From positions 232,492,396 through 232,556,395 of the forward strand of contig NC_081406.1 in NCBI RefSeq assembly GCF_030272615.1: a stretch of DNA of 64,000 bases, written 5' to 3'. Source of the stretch: Cryptomeria japonica (Eukaryota > Streptophyta > Pinopsida > Cupressales > Cupressaceae). Positions within the stretch are counted from its first letter, which is position 1. Every line of letters starts with the position of its first letter. A program made the translations under genes and the position numbers. This document shows, one piece after another, positions 35,915-46,989 of the stretch. The notes beneath the pieces are model-generated. The model made no database searches. It was not told where the DNA came from and was given only the letters and a program-made list of their open reading frames with translations.

Positions 35915-36288
35915 AACACCTTTTAGGAAATAATACAACCTCTAATGACAACTAAGGGGTCATATGGTGGGCTAATAAAATGATATATTAAATTTAAAGT
36001 TATGAATAGAACATCATACAATGAGACTCCAAATGAACAAACAATGAGGCTTCGCTAAAAAGAAAGTGTAAGAGATTGACCTAACCCTAAGAGTACTACC
36101 TAAGTTCTAAAACATATGATGCTATTAAATTTACAAGGTTATAGGATTGATCTCGATTGTGACTATAGGAATTACAGAAGAAGAGAAAGAGGGAGGGAGA
36201 GAAGAAGAGAAAGAGGGATGGGGTATGGAGGAAGGGAGAAGGGGAGAGAGTGAGAGAGAGAGGGATGGGGTATGGAGTAAGGGAGAAG

Positions 36289-36333
<45 letters not shown>

Positions 36334-36835
36334 GGAGAGGGAGAGAGGGAGAGAAGAAGGAGGGGGGAGGGAGAGGAAGAGATATCAAATCCAGGACACA
36401 ATATGACCCTTAGAACACAATATGCCCCCTAACAACATCTAAGGGGTCATAGGGTGTCCTAAGGGGTCATATGATACTATATTATTCCTTAGCACACCAT
36501 AGGACCTATAACGACACCAAATGGTGTCCTAAGGGTTCATAGAACACCATATGGTGTTGTTATGGGTCATTGGTGTCCCAAGGGGTCATATGGCATCCTA
36601 TGACCCCTTAGGACACCATATGGTGTTTTTAGGGGTTGTATGGTGTCTTAAGGGGTCATATGGTGTCTTAAGCGGTCACAGGACACCATATGACTGATCT
36701 CGATTGTGACTATAGTAATTACAAAAGAAGAGAAAGAGGGAGGGAGAGAAGAAGAGAAAGAGGGATGGGGTATGGAGGAAGGGAGAAGGGGAGAGAGCGA
36801 GAGAGAGAGGGATGGGGTATGGAGTAAGGGAGAAG

Positions 36836-36905
<70 letters not shown>

Positions 36906-37480
36906 GGGGAGGGAGAGGAAGAGATATTGAATCTAGGACACAATAAGACCCTTAGAACACAATATGACCCCTAACAACATCTAAGGGGTCATAGGGTGTC
37001 CTAAGGGGTCATATGACACTACATTATCCCTTAGCACACTATAGGACCTATAACGACACCAAATAGTGTCCTAAGGGGTCATAGAACACCATATGCTGTT
37101 GTTATTTGTCATTGGTGTCCTGAGGGGTCATATGACATCCTATGACCCCTTAGGACACCATATGGTGTTGTTATAGGTTGTATGGTGTCTTAAGGGGTCA
37201 CAAGACACCATATGACCTCTTAGGAAACACTACAACCTCTAATGACACCTAACGGGTCATATGGTGGGCTAATAAAATGATATATTAAATTTAAAGTTAT
37301 GAATAGAACATCATACAACGAGACTCCAAATGAACAAACAATGAGACTTCGCTAAAAAGCAAGTGTAAGAGCTTGACCTAACCCTAAGAGTATTGCCTAA
37401 GTTCTAAAATATATGATGCTATTAAATTTGCAAGGTTCTAAGACTGATCTCAATTGTGACTATAGGAATTACACACTTGA
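35915..37480. repeat. Duplicated segments with GGTCATATGG repeats
   Basis: The segment 35,915-36,172 recurs at about 37,215-37,474 in the same orientation. Inside, 36,132-36,690 and about 36,693-37,230 are tandem copies of a roughly 555-bp unit. Each unit has GATCTYGATTGTGACTATAG, a purine-rich block (36,178-36,385 and 36,722-36,925), and a field of short repeats of AAGGGGTCATATGG and its complement such as AGGACACCATATG. The short repeats are partly palindromic around CATATG. There is no coding potential. Confidence 0.8.
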
Positions 37481-37499
37481 TTTATTTCATGGGTATGTA

Positions 37500-37990
37500 T
37501 CATTCCAAGCTGTTTGACAAGTGATGATCATCATATACTACCACTGCCATGCATACAACAAAATTTAATTTCTTTAGGTGGCAGGCGTTGTGTAACAACA
37601 TGAGAAATCTCGCATACCCACCACTATCATTCTCTAGGACATCATCTATGTTACTCTCCCTCTTTCTCTTCCTACCTGTCGTTTCCTTCTGAAAAACATA
37701 TTGCAGGTACTTTGACTCATCATGTTGATTTGTTGACACTATTTTCCACATCTGCTCTGCTCATTAAAAACACATTCGAGAAGAATATTGTTGCAGGTTT
37801 CCTTGTTTGTCACGGTAATATACCTGTGGTTCAATTTCAAACCTTATTCCTCCTATTCAATATACACACACAAATCCATTAGTCAATTTTCTTAGGAGAG
37901 CATACATGATAAAAATCAAAGAGGAAGTTGCAGACAAGAAATAAATTCACTTACTTCTATAGAAGTGCAGACACAGTTGCAGTGGGGTAT
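37500..37990 (-). pseudogene. Unidentified exon with duplicated 5' exon-intron
   Basis: On the minus strand a 5' exon (CCCCACTGCAACTGTGTCTG..., about 37,986-37,966) ends at a strong donor, AGAAGTAAGTG. Both match the 5' region of the DFAENY gene at 25.57-25.62 kb. An acceptor-like GAGCAG lies near 37,762, followed by an open segment down to 37,500 (MWKIVSTNQHDE, KRKRESNIDDVLEND, LLHNACHLKKLNF). I do not recognise this protein segment. The arrangement suggests a second, diverged or rearranged copy of the minus-strand gene of the transposon-like region, or an upstream exon of it. Confidence 0.4.
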
Positions 37991-38029
37991 GAAGGGAGGG
38001 AGGGAGAGAAGAAGAGAGAGAGGGATGGG

Positions 38030-38107
<78 letters not shown>

Positions 38108-38236
38108 GGTATGGAGGAAGGGATAAGGGGAGAGAGGGAGGGATGGGGTATGGAGGAAGGGAGAAGTGAAGAGATGGAGGGAGAGAGAGAGGGATGGAGT
38201 ATGGAAGAAGGGAGAGAGAGAGAGAGAGAGGCACCT
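37988..38236. repeat. GA-rich microsatellite block
   Basis: A purine-rich stretch with a pure (GA) run at about 38,034-38,102 and GATGGGGTATGGAGGAAGGG landmarks shared with 36.2 and 36.8 kb. Confidence 0.85.
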
Positions 38237-38269
38237 TATATGCATTTGAGAGGGGGAGACAATACACTT

Positions 38270-38460
38270 ACATGTGTATATATATACTTAATATATTATA
38301 TATATATACATATATATATACATACATACATATATATATATATATTATATATTATATGTAATACACATATTATATATACAATATCATATTATAAACATAT
38401 TATATATTACATATACTATATGTATATACACATATTATATACAATATCATATTATACAAT
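38270..38460. repeat. TA-rich microsatellite region
   Basis: Alternating TA, TACA and TATTATATAT tracts with partial self-complementarity, lying between the GA block and the GCGC motifs. Confidence 0.8.
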
Positions 38461-38530
38461 AGTGCGTATGCGCTATTTATAGTAAAAAGAGCGCATACGC
38501 GCTTTGTAAACCATAAGTACCCCGTACACA
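38461..38530. repeat. GCGTATGCGC palindrome pair
   Basis: AGTGCGTATGCGCT (38,461-38,474) and AGCGCATACGCGCT (38,490-38,503) are near-palindromes, followed by CCCCGTACACAC (about 38,520). The spacer TATAGTAAAAAG matches CATAGTAAAATA before the 17,206 palindrome, in the same orientation. Confidence 0.75.
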
Positions 38531-39147
38531 CTTTTGACTGTTTAGGCTTGGAAATAGGCCTGGATGACAAAGCTATGGTTTGAAAGTTTGATTTCCCTCC
38601 ATTTCTCTCATTTTTTACGTGTTTTATTTTATCAACTTGGTTTATCAACTTTGTCATCATCAAGTTTATATTTCATCAAGTGGGTATTTCTAAAATTACC
38701 ACCATATTTTCACCCATCGTCTGAGCTTTCTAACCATATAATTTTTTTTTTAATTTGAACAACAATAACATATTATTATTGAATTTATTTTACCAGTGTC
38801 TCCATATTTCTCATAGACATAGGTGCACCATTTTTTGAATAACTTCTGATATACTTATCCAAATTTAAAAAACTTTATATATTATTGTAGTGCACTTGAT
38901 TATTTACAATTTTTAAAAAAAATTGTATTTTCGATTTGTTTAGTACAACTTATGCTTCATGCACAAACAGGTACCTAATTTTTAGAATGTGCTCGATTGG
39001 AAAAATCATAAAAAAAAAATACTCAACAAAAAATTACAAAAAAATACACATCTTCTAGTGCTCACTCTTAACTATCTTTCTGCCAAAGGATTTGCAAAAT
39101 ACTAAATCTAACTATGACTTTTTTGATGCGCACATCAGACACTATGT
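38531..39147. other. AT-rich spacer, possible transposon end
   Basis: No gene. It has several TATCAACTTGG/TTATCAACTTTG-like repetitions near 38,630-38,660. It may be the terminal region of the DNA-transposon-like unit, but no inverted repeat partner at 17.07 kb could be matched by eye. Confidence 0.35.
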
Positions 39148-40217
39148 TGTTAGGTCCTGGAGACAACTAAGAGGGGGGGTGAATCAGTTGTCCAATAAAT
39201 TCAAACCAAAATTAACTTAACCAAAACTTAATGCTTAATGTCGGTAAACCAAACTTTATGCCGGTAGACAGTTTTATTAGTTAATTGCAGTACCGGTAAA
39301 GATTAATGCATGAAATAGAAAGACAACAACATCCACAACACATAACACAAATATTTGTACGTGGAAAACCTGTGTTGGGAAAAACCATGGTGGGAAGCCT
39401 TACCCACAATCAAATGATACTATTGCAGATAGTATGTGTGTACAATATGGAGTCTGCATATGCAGAAAGGCTAGCTGCCTAGAGCTCACTGCTCAATCAC
39501 AAAATGGGAGTCACACTGACTATAATTGGATGGTTAAATCCAATGATAATGTACTACTTAAAATAACATCTTCACATATTGGATTCAGTACCAGTTAAGC
39601 TCTGATTATCTTCTCAAAACCTTCCTTCAATCTTCAAATGATGTCTGCGCGTATAGCTCTTCTTATTTTCGCATATACCTTATTACAATCCTTTTTCCAA
39701 TCCCATATCGATCTCACAAATTAGATCTTACATATATACTGAAAGATAAGACCAAATGTGTAGGTCAGCTTACAAAGAATATTACAATAAAATCAATTAC
39801 AAATAAATCATTATGCGATGCATCATGTCGGCTCAATCCATTTACAATAATAATAAATCATCTCCATAATGTGTCGTGCTGATCTGGAATAGATACATTT
39901 GTCGGTGCATAACCTAGACCTATTTGCCAGCAACAACAAATATGCAAACCCGAATAGATCAATAACCAAATCGCCACAACCAAGTGATCAAATACTGTCT
40001 TCGGCATAACCAAGTAGTCTCCAAGTCATTCCATGTGCCGGTGAACAATATAACCTGCCAGTGAACCAAATACCGGTAATTGTGCATAAGTCACTGACTT
40101 GCCGGTGAACATAACCAAAGATCTCAAAGTGTCGATAAGTGTTGACAAGTGTTAACAAGTGTTGACAAGTGTTGACATCATTGATAAAACCATATCAACA
40201 TATCTAAAATACCAACA
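39148..40217 (-). repeat. Copia 3' LTR
   Basis: It is 1,070 bp on the plus strand from TGTTAGGTCC to ACCAACA. It holds GTGTTGACAAGT tandem short repeats near 40,137-40,180. It ends against the polypurine primer site (plus strand ATCTCCCCCTTTGGCATTG, 40,218-40,236), typical for this kind of Copia. Confidence 0.88.
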
Positions 40218-40571
40218 ATCTCCCCCTTTGGCATTGATGGAAACACAAGATGGAAAAACCATCAAAGTGCCAAAACAGAAATGCTAAAAACCAAAAACCA
40301 ACAATCTCCAAAAGAGATCATTAACTAGAAATCAAAATGCATAATGTCTCTCCCCTAGGAATAATCTCTCCCAAAAGATAATGTGGTTTTCCATAATATC
40401 TCTCCCCCTTTGACATCAAATGCCAAAGAAATACAAAAACCAGATTAAAATACAGAATACCAACTCATTACAAAATACCAACTACTCCCCCTAAGAAGTA
40501 GCTCTCCTCATCAAAGCTAGAATAAAAGATTTCTCTATTAATTCTATCGGTTGATGATAAACATCAACTGT

Positions 40572-43500
40572 CTAAGTCTCTACCGGGGGTAGGACTCCAA
40601 GCTGCTCTCTGAGATATTCAAAAGTCTCCTTAGGCAAAGGCTTAGTAAAAATATATGCAATCTGCTCTTTAGTATTCACATAAACCAATTTCACTTCTTT
40701 TGCTTCAACGTTCTCTTTCAGAAAATTGAATTTGATAGAAACATGTTTAGTTTTTGAGTGAAATACTGAATTCTTAGATATATCAGTTGCTACCATGTTA
40801 TCATAGTAAATAGTTATAGGTTCCTTGCATTTTACCTTTATGTCCTTCAACATTTGTTTAATCCATAATACTTGTGTACAATTAGTTGCTGCTGTAACAT
40901 ATTTTGATTCAGCTGTTGATAGTGATGTACAACTCTATTTCTTGCTCAACCATGAAGTCAGTCTGCTACCAAGAAAAAATGCTCCACCAGTGGTGCTTTT
41001 TTTTTCATCTACATCTCCTGCCCAATTAGCATCTGTGTATGCACATAAATCAAAATTTTCATCTCTAAGATACCATAAGCCAAGATTTCTAGTGCCTTGT
41101 AGGTACCGGAAAATCCTTTTCACTGCTAATTCATGATTTTCTTTAGGATTACTCTGAAATCTTGAGACAATGCATACCACATTCATAATATCAAGTCTTG
41201 TTTGTGTCAAATACAGTAAACCTCCTATCATAGACTTGTATCTAGTTGGATTCATAGTTGCTGATTCATCCTTCAAAGATAGTTTATCAGTTGTAGTCAT
41301 AGGTGTGCTTACTGGTTTGGAGTTTTCCATGCCAAATTTCTTTAGTAATTCCTTCAGGTACTTAAATTGACATAAGAATATACCTTTATTAGTCTATGAA
41401 ATCTGCAATCCTAAAAAGAATTTTATTTCTCCAATGATAGACATTTCAAATTCTTGTTGCATTTTATTAGAAAAATCTTTACACAATCCATCTTCTCCTC
41501 CAAAGATTATATCATCAATAAATAATTCAATAAACAAGATGTCATCATTAGTCACTTTGTAGTATAGATTGTTGTCTGCATTACCTTTAGTGTATCCAAG
41601 CTTCAAAAGATATTTTTCCAATCTAGCATACCAAGCTCTAGGAGCTTGCTTTAGTCCATACAAATTTTTCCTTAACCTGCAAACCATATCTTTGTTGTAT
41701 GTCAAATAAAATCCACCAGGTTGTTCAATATAAACTTCTTCTTCATGATCTCCATTAAAAAATGCATATTTAACATCCATTTGATATACATTATAGTTCT
41801 TGTGAGCTGCAAAATCCAATAATAGTCTGACTACCTCAATTCTAGCTACCGATGCAAAGGTTTCATTGTAATCAATTCCTTCTTTCTAGTGAATATCCCT
41901 TACATACTAATATTTCTTTGTTTCTGATTACCTTTCCATCTTCATTAAGTTTATTTCTGAAAACCCATTTAGTTCCAATTACATTTTTGTCTTTAGGTCG
42001 GGGAACTAATGACCAAGTGTTATTCCTCTCAATTTGTTCCAATTCATCTTCCATAGCTTTAATCCAATATTTATCTTCACATGCCTCATTAATTGATGTA
42101 GGTTCAATTTGAGAAATAAGACACACCTCTTCATTTTCCAATCTTCCTCTAGTCATAAATCCTTGAAATTCATTTTCAATTATCTGATCTTCGGAGTGGT
42201 TCAATCTTACATACTGGGGTGTTTTTACTTGCTGCTGTTCTTTAGTGACTGTTGAATCCTCAGATGATGCCGGTGTAACTGGATCAACATTTTGTACCGG
42301 TGTACTCATAGTAGGTTCATGTGTGATTATCTCTATTGCCGGTTCAGAGTCCATTGACCTTGAATTGCCTCTAAACTGTTCATCAATCTTCACATTTTCA
42401 CTCTCAACAATTTTCTACAATCTCTTGTTAAAAGATCTATATGCCTTGTTCTTAGATGAATAACCAAGAAATATTCCTTCATCACTTCTAGGATCAAATT
42501 TGCCAATATACTCATCTCTTCTAATATAGCATTTACTTCCAAATATTCTAAAATATTTAAGAGTAGGAATATTGCGAAACCATAGTTCATGAGGGGTCTT
42601 ACCGGTTTCACCTTTGATGTGAACTCTGTTGAATGTATAATATGTTGTATTGACCGCTTCTCTCCAATATATATGAGGTAGATTTTCTTCTGATATCATG
42701 CTTCTAGCTGCATCTAAAATAGTTATGTTTTTCCTTTCCACAACTTCATTCTGCTGTGGTGTTCAGGGTGCTGATAACTGTCTTCTGATCCCATTCACTT
42801 CATAGAATGTATTAAATTCCTTAGATGTAAATTCACCTCCTTGATCTGATCTCAAACATTTTATTTTCTTGCCGGTTTCATTCTCTACCATTACTTTGAA
42901 TAGTTTGAATCTCCCAAATGTTTCAGATTTCTCCCTGAGAAAAGTAACCCAACACATTCTAGAATAGTCATCAATGATTAGCATAAAATACTTGTCTCCT
43001 TGTATACTTCTAGTTCTTGCTGGACCACATAAATCAGTATGAATTAAATCAAGAACATTGTTATATTTCTCTTGAATACTCTTGAAAGTGTCTCTAACTT
43101 ACTTTCCAATTTGACATTCCTTACATACCGGATTGTGAGGTTTAACAATCTTAGGTAAATCTCTTACTACCTTAGTTGTGCTGATTTTCACAATGCAATC
43201 AAAATTTACGTGACAAAGTCTCTTATGCCATAACCAACTTTTATCAATATGTGTAATCAAACATACTTTCTCATTGTTATTCAAATGAAAGATATTACCT
43301 CTAGTTTGATTATCGGTAACAATTTCCAAACCAGTTCTGTTTAAGATTTTGCATTTACCATTCTTGAATTATAACTGAAATCCTTTTTCAACTAGTTGAC
43401 CAACACTCAAAAGATTATGCTTTAAGCCTTCAACATAGTAAACATTATTAGTATTGTGCTTAACATTAAAAGATATACTTCCTTTTCCTTTGATCAGACA

Positions 43501-44733
43501 GGCTTTATCATCTCCAAATCTCACTAGACCTCCATTGTATTCCTGAAAGGTTAAGAATTTACTCTTATCACCAGTCATGTGATGTGAACATCCAGAATCA
43601 ATAATCCATTCATCCTTATCTTCGATTTTAGCTGCCAGGGCTTGCTCTACCAGTTGAACTATAGGTGCCAGTTGATCTTCTGTTATAGCAACAAAAACCC
43701 ATCCATTGTCTGTCGGATCCTCATCAGAATAATCAGTAACTCCTTCATCAGCAAAATAACAAGATTTGTCTCAATTCTTCTTAAATTTGTATATCTGATA
43801 ATCAGGGTTAGGCTTATATGTTCTTTTAGCTACTTATCTTAATTTTGCATGTCTATCAGGACACCGAGAAGCCATATGACCAATCTTATTGTAGTTGAAA
43901 CATTTAAAGGATGCTTTACCTTCATACTTACTTCCAACTGAACCTTTAGGCATTTTCCTTCCAAATATTGCTTCAAGCTATTCTAGTTCTTCATTCTCCT
44001 TTCTGATTTCTTCAAATTCTCTTGCATAAAACGCTTTCCAATCTGATTTCTCAGATGATTATGATGATGCTGCAGATGATGATGATGCCTTAAAAGCTGG
44101 ATTTGTCTTAATAGTTGCAACATGACCAAATTCCTCAAGTTCAAAAGCTGAAAGTTTTCCAACCAAAGTGTCTCTAGATACTGATGCATTAGGCATTGTT
44201 CTCAATTCATTTATAGCAGTAACTTTCATTTTATATGCCAGTGGCAAAGCTATTAAAACTTTAGAAACAATCTCATTTTCACTTAAGGTTCCTCCTCTAC
44301 ATTGTATACCCAAAAAAATTGCATTTACTCTTTCGATAAAAGTAGAAATCCTTTCATCTTCTTCCATTTTCAGATTTTCATACCTGACTCAGAAGCATTC
44401 AAGTTTTGCAATTTTGACTGTGGTATCACCTTCATTCAATTTTTCCAATTTGTCCCAAATAGCTTTAGCAGTAGATCTATCTGATAATCCCATGATTTGT
44501 TGATCTGATAATGCGCTCAAAAGTGCTTCTCTTGCTTTGCAATCATTTTCCTCATCTTTAGCCAAGTTTGGTGGATTAGGTTGACCTTGAGTAGGAGTAG
44601 TATAACCATTCTTTGTAACATCCCATATGTCATTTCCAATGCAATTCAAATGTGTCTCCATCCTGATCTTCCATATGCCATAGTTGGTTCCATCAAGTTT
44701 AGGACTGTCCTTCCTGAAATAGTTAGAAGACAT
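40572..44733 (-). pseudogene. Copia gag-pol polyprotein
   Basis: Gag starts at 44,733 (MSSNYFRKDSPKLDGTNYG). The zinc knuckle near 43,895 reads CFNYNKIGHMASRC, its second Cys replaced by Tyr. Protease has WIIDSGCSHHMTG (about 43,600). Integrase has a HKRLCHVNFD/CKECQ zinc site (43,230-43,110) and D, D, E in HTDLCGP, RSDQGGEF and QQNEVVER. RT has KWVFRNKL, LYGLKQAPRAWYARL and FIDDIIF (about 41,520; DD intact). RNase H has TDANWAGD and TAESKYV. About eleven in-frame stops interrupt an otherwise continuous frame, and almost all fit CAA/CAG/CGA to stop. The only frameshift I see is near 41,885. Further codons to a stop at 40,491 (RRATS) may belong to the original end. Confidence 0.9.
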
Positions 44734-44775
44734 TGGATCTCCTCAAGCTGTTAAACTTCTGCAAAAAGAGGACTA

Positions 44776-44788
44776 GGCTCTGATACCA
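44776..44788 (-). promoter_or_regulatory. Primer binding site (tRNA-iMet), Copia
   Basis: Plus strand GGCTCTGATACCA, the 3' end of initiator tRNA-Met, lies 2 bp from the 5' LTR. Confidence 0.9.
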
Positions 44789-44790
44789 AT

Positions 44791-45538
44791 TTTTAGGTCC
44801 CGGAGACAACTGAGAGGGGGGGTGAATCAATTGTCCAATAAATTCAAACCAAAATTAACTTAACCAAAACTTAATGCTTAATGCCGGTAAACCAAACTTT
44901 ATGCTAGTAGACAATTTTATCAGTTAATTGTAGTATCGATAAAGATTAATGCATGAAACAGAAAGACAATAACATCCACAACACATAACACAAATATTTG
45001 TACGTGGAAACCTTGTAAGGGGAAAAACCACGGTGGAGAGCCTTACCCACAATCAAATGATACTACTATAGATAGTATGTGTGCACAATATGGAGTCTAC
45101 ACATGCAGAAAGGCCAGCTGCCTAGAGCTCACTGGACAATCACAAAATGGGAGTCACATTGACTACAATTGGATGGTTAAATCCAATGATAATGTAATGC
45201 TTCAAAACCATCTTCATATGCTGGATTCAGTAACGGTTAAGCTTTGATTATCTTCTCAAAACCTTCCTTCAATCTTCAAATGATGTTTGCGTGTATAGTT
45301 CTGCTTATTTTTGCATATACCTTATTACAATCCTTTTTCCAATTTCATATTGATCTCACAAATGAGATCTTACATATATACCGAAAGTTGAGACCAAATG
45401 TGTAGGTCATCTTACAAAGAATATTACAATAGAATCAATTACAAATATATCATTATGCGATGCATCATGTCAGCTCAATGCATTTACAATAATAATAAAT
45501 CATCTCCATAACGTGTCATGTTGATCTGGAATAGATAC
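44791..45538 (-). repeat. Copia 5' LTR, truncated
   Basis: It matches 39,148-39,896 with scattered substitutions. The first bases read TTTTAGG where the partner has TGTTAGG, so the terminal TG has decayed. The promoter-proximal 321 bp are missing from the window. Confidence 0.85.
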
Positions 45539-46899
45539 TGTATGCGAGAAAAGTGGGCTGGTAGAATTTAATATGTGAAAATATTGTTAGAAACTAGTTC
45601 ACACACACACACAGGACTTCTTGGTGAAAGCTATGGAGTAACGACATATTACTCAGCTTCCCAAAGTGGGTCCCATGGTTCTCTATCTCACAATGTCCCT
45701 CAAACCAATGTTTTTGCTCTCAGATCACTGAGCAAAATGGTTTAGAGATGGCAAATGCAAGAACGAGGGATGCTAAGAAAGATTTTAGTATGAGATGCAT
45801 CCTAAGCTATGCATGATCTTAGAAATGCAATAAACTAGCTATAAGATGACAAGATTAGTATAAATACTATCCTAACATGACATATTAGTCTATGATTGAG
45901 CTAAAATGATAAAAAAATTATTCTAAACATGCATATTTAAACTAGTTCCTGATTTAAAAGAGGCTAAAATGATGAGTGTAAAATGAGATATGAAAGCTTG
46001 AATGTATTTGAGCATAAGTGTGATACTACAAATTTGAGGGATCATTGTTATGGAGGAATGAGAGCTCTATTTATAGCAAGAATAGGGCAATGGATGGTCA
46101 TGATTGAATGGTTTAATCAAGGGTTGAGTTTGAAAGTTGGGGATCCATGTTTGTAATTGGCACCAATGAAATGGTGACAAGTGTCAACATAGGGTTGGAT
46201 TGAGAGAAGGGGTTGGAGACATTGAATGCCTGAGAAGACCTCATGGCTATCTAGAGGCTAAGGGTCAAGTTTAAATTAGGATTACCCAATGGATTAAGAG
46301 TTAATCCAAGGATAAACCTTTGTGCAAATGATTAAGAGATAATCATGGTCAAAGCATTAAAGGCCTGGTGAGACCCTTGGGTTGGGTGAAGGTTGAGTCA
46401 AAACAAATGTTTTAACCATGTAGGAGGGTTTGAGTTAACCATTAATGGTTATTGGAGACTTTGGGGATTAAGTGGTTGAAGGTTGAAAGCCTTTAATGGT
46501 TATCAAAGACTTTGAGGAATTAAGTGGTTGAAGGTTGAAAGCCTTTAATGGTTATCAAAGACTTTGAGGTTTTGAGAAGTGACTTCCCTTTGCTTAGGGA
46601 TGTGACAAAGTTTAGAGGAGGGGTTAGGTTAATTAGAAGCGATTAGAAGATTCTAGAAGGGATTAGAAAGGGGTTTGGGATTTTGCAAGTGGATGGAGGG
46701 ATAATAGGATTTAATTGAAATAAAGTATTTCATTCAATTTGGTTGCAATTTGGGGAAATTAAATAAATTAGATTTATTCAATTTAAGATAACTATTTAAT
46801 TAAATTTGAATTTAATTAAAAGTGGATAGGGGGGATTTAATTGAATAAAATGATTTATTCATTAAATGGGTATAGTGAATTTGGCTAACCCTAATTTCA
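45539..46899 (-). repeat. Tentative 3' LTR of the Tat/Ogre-like element
   Basis: It starts TG at 45,539. CA at 46,898-46,899 followed by TTTTCCTCT (a minus-strand AGAGGAAAA primer-like tract) could be the other boundary. CTATTTATAG (46,067-46,076) gives CTATAAATAG on the minus strand, a good TATA box for LTR-driven transcription. The partner LTR is outside the window, so the boundary cannot be verified. Confidence 0.35.
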
Positions 46900-46908
46900 T
46901 TTTCCTCT

Positions 46909-46916
46909 TATAAAAG
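46909..46916 (+). promoter_or_regulatory. TATA box of the antisense PMD gene
   Basis: TATAAAAG lies 81 bp before the ATG at 46,990 on the plus strand, the usual spacing for a plant core promoter with a short leader. Confidence 0.6.
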
Positions 46917-46989
46917 GGAAAAAGGGCTTGAATTAGATTCATTTGTGCTTTGTTGACTTTGAAGAAAGAGAATTTGGTCTGCAGAGAAA

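Larger units (their letters stand above)
39148..45538 (-). mobile_element. Ty1/Copia element, 5' LTR truncated
   Basis: This minus-strand Copia element has its 3' LTR at 39,148-40,217, coding region at 40,572-44,733, primer site at 44,776-44,788 and 5' LTR from 44,791. The 5' LTR stops at 45,538 after GGAATAGATAC. The 321 bp that should follow (present in the other LTR at 39,897-40,217) are absent. The next bases, TGTATGCGAG, look like the start of the Tat/Ogre-like element, so the missing part probably lies beyond the right edge of the window. Confidence 0.88.

Noticed and set aside
35076-35951. Open frame of 291 codons on the minus strand
   Set aside because: Same polypurine artefact, running into the chromovirus LTR end.
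17070-39147. Simple terminal inverted repeats bounding the transposon-like region
   Set aside because: The GCGTACGC motifs at 17.2 and 38.46 kb share flanking sequence in the same, not inverted, orientation; no true TIR could be matched by eye.
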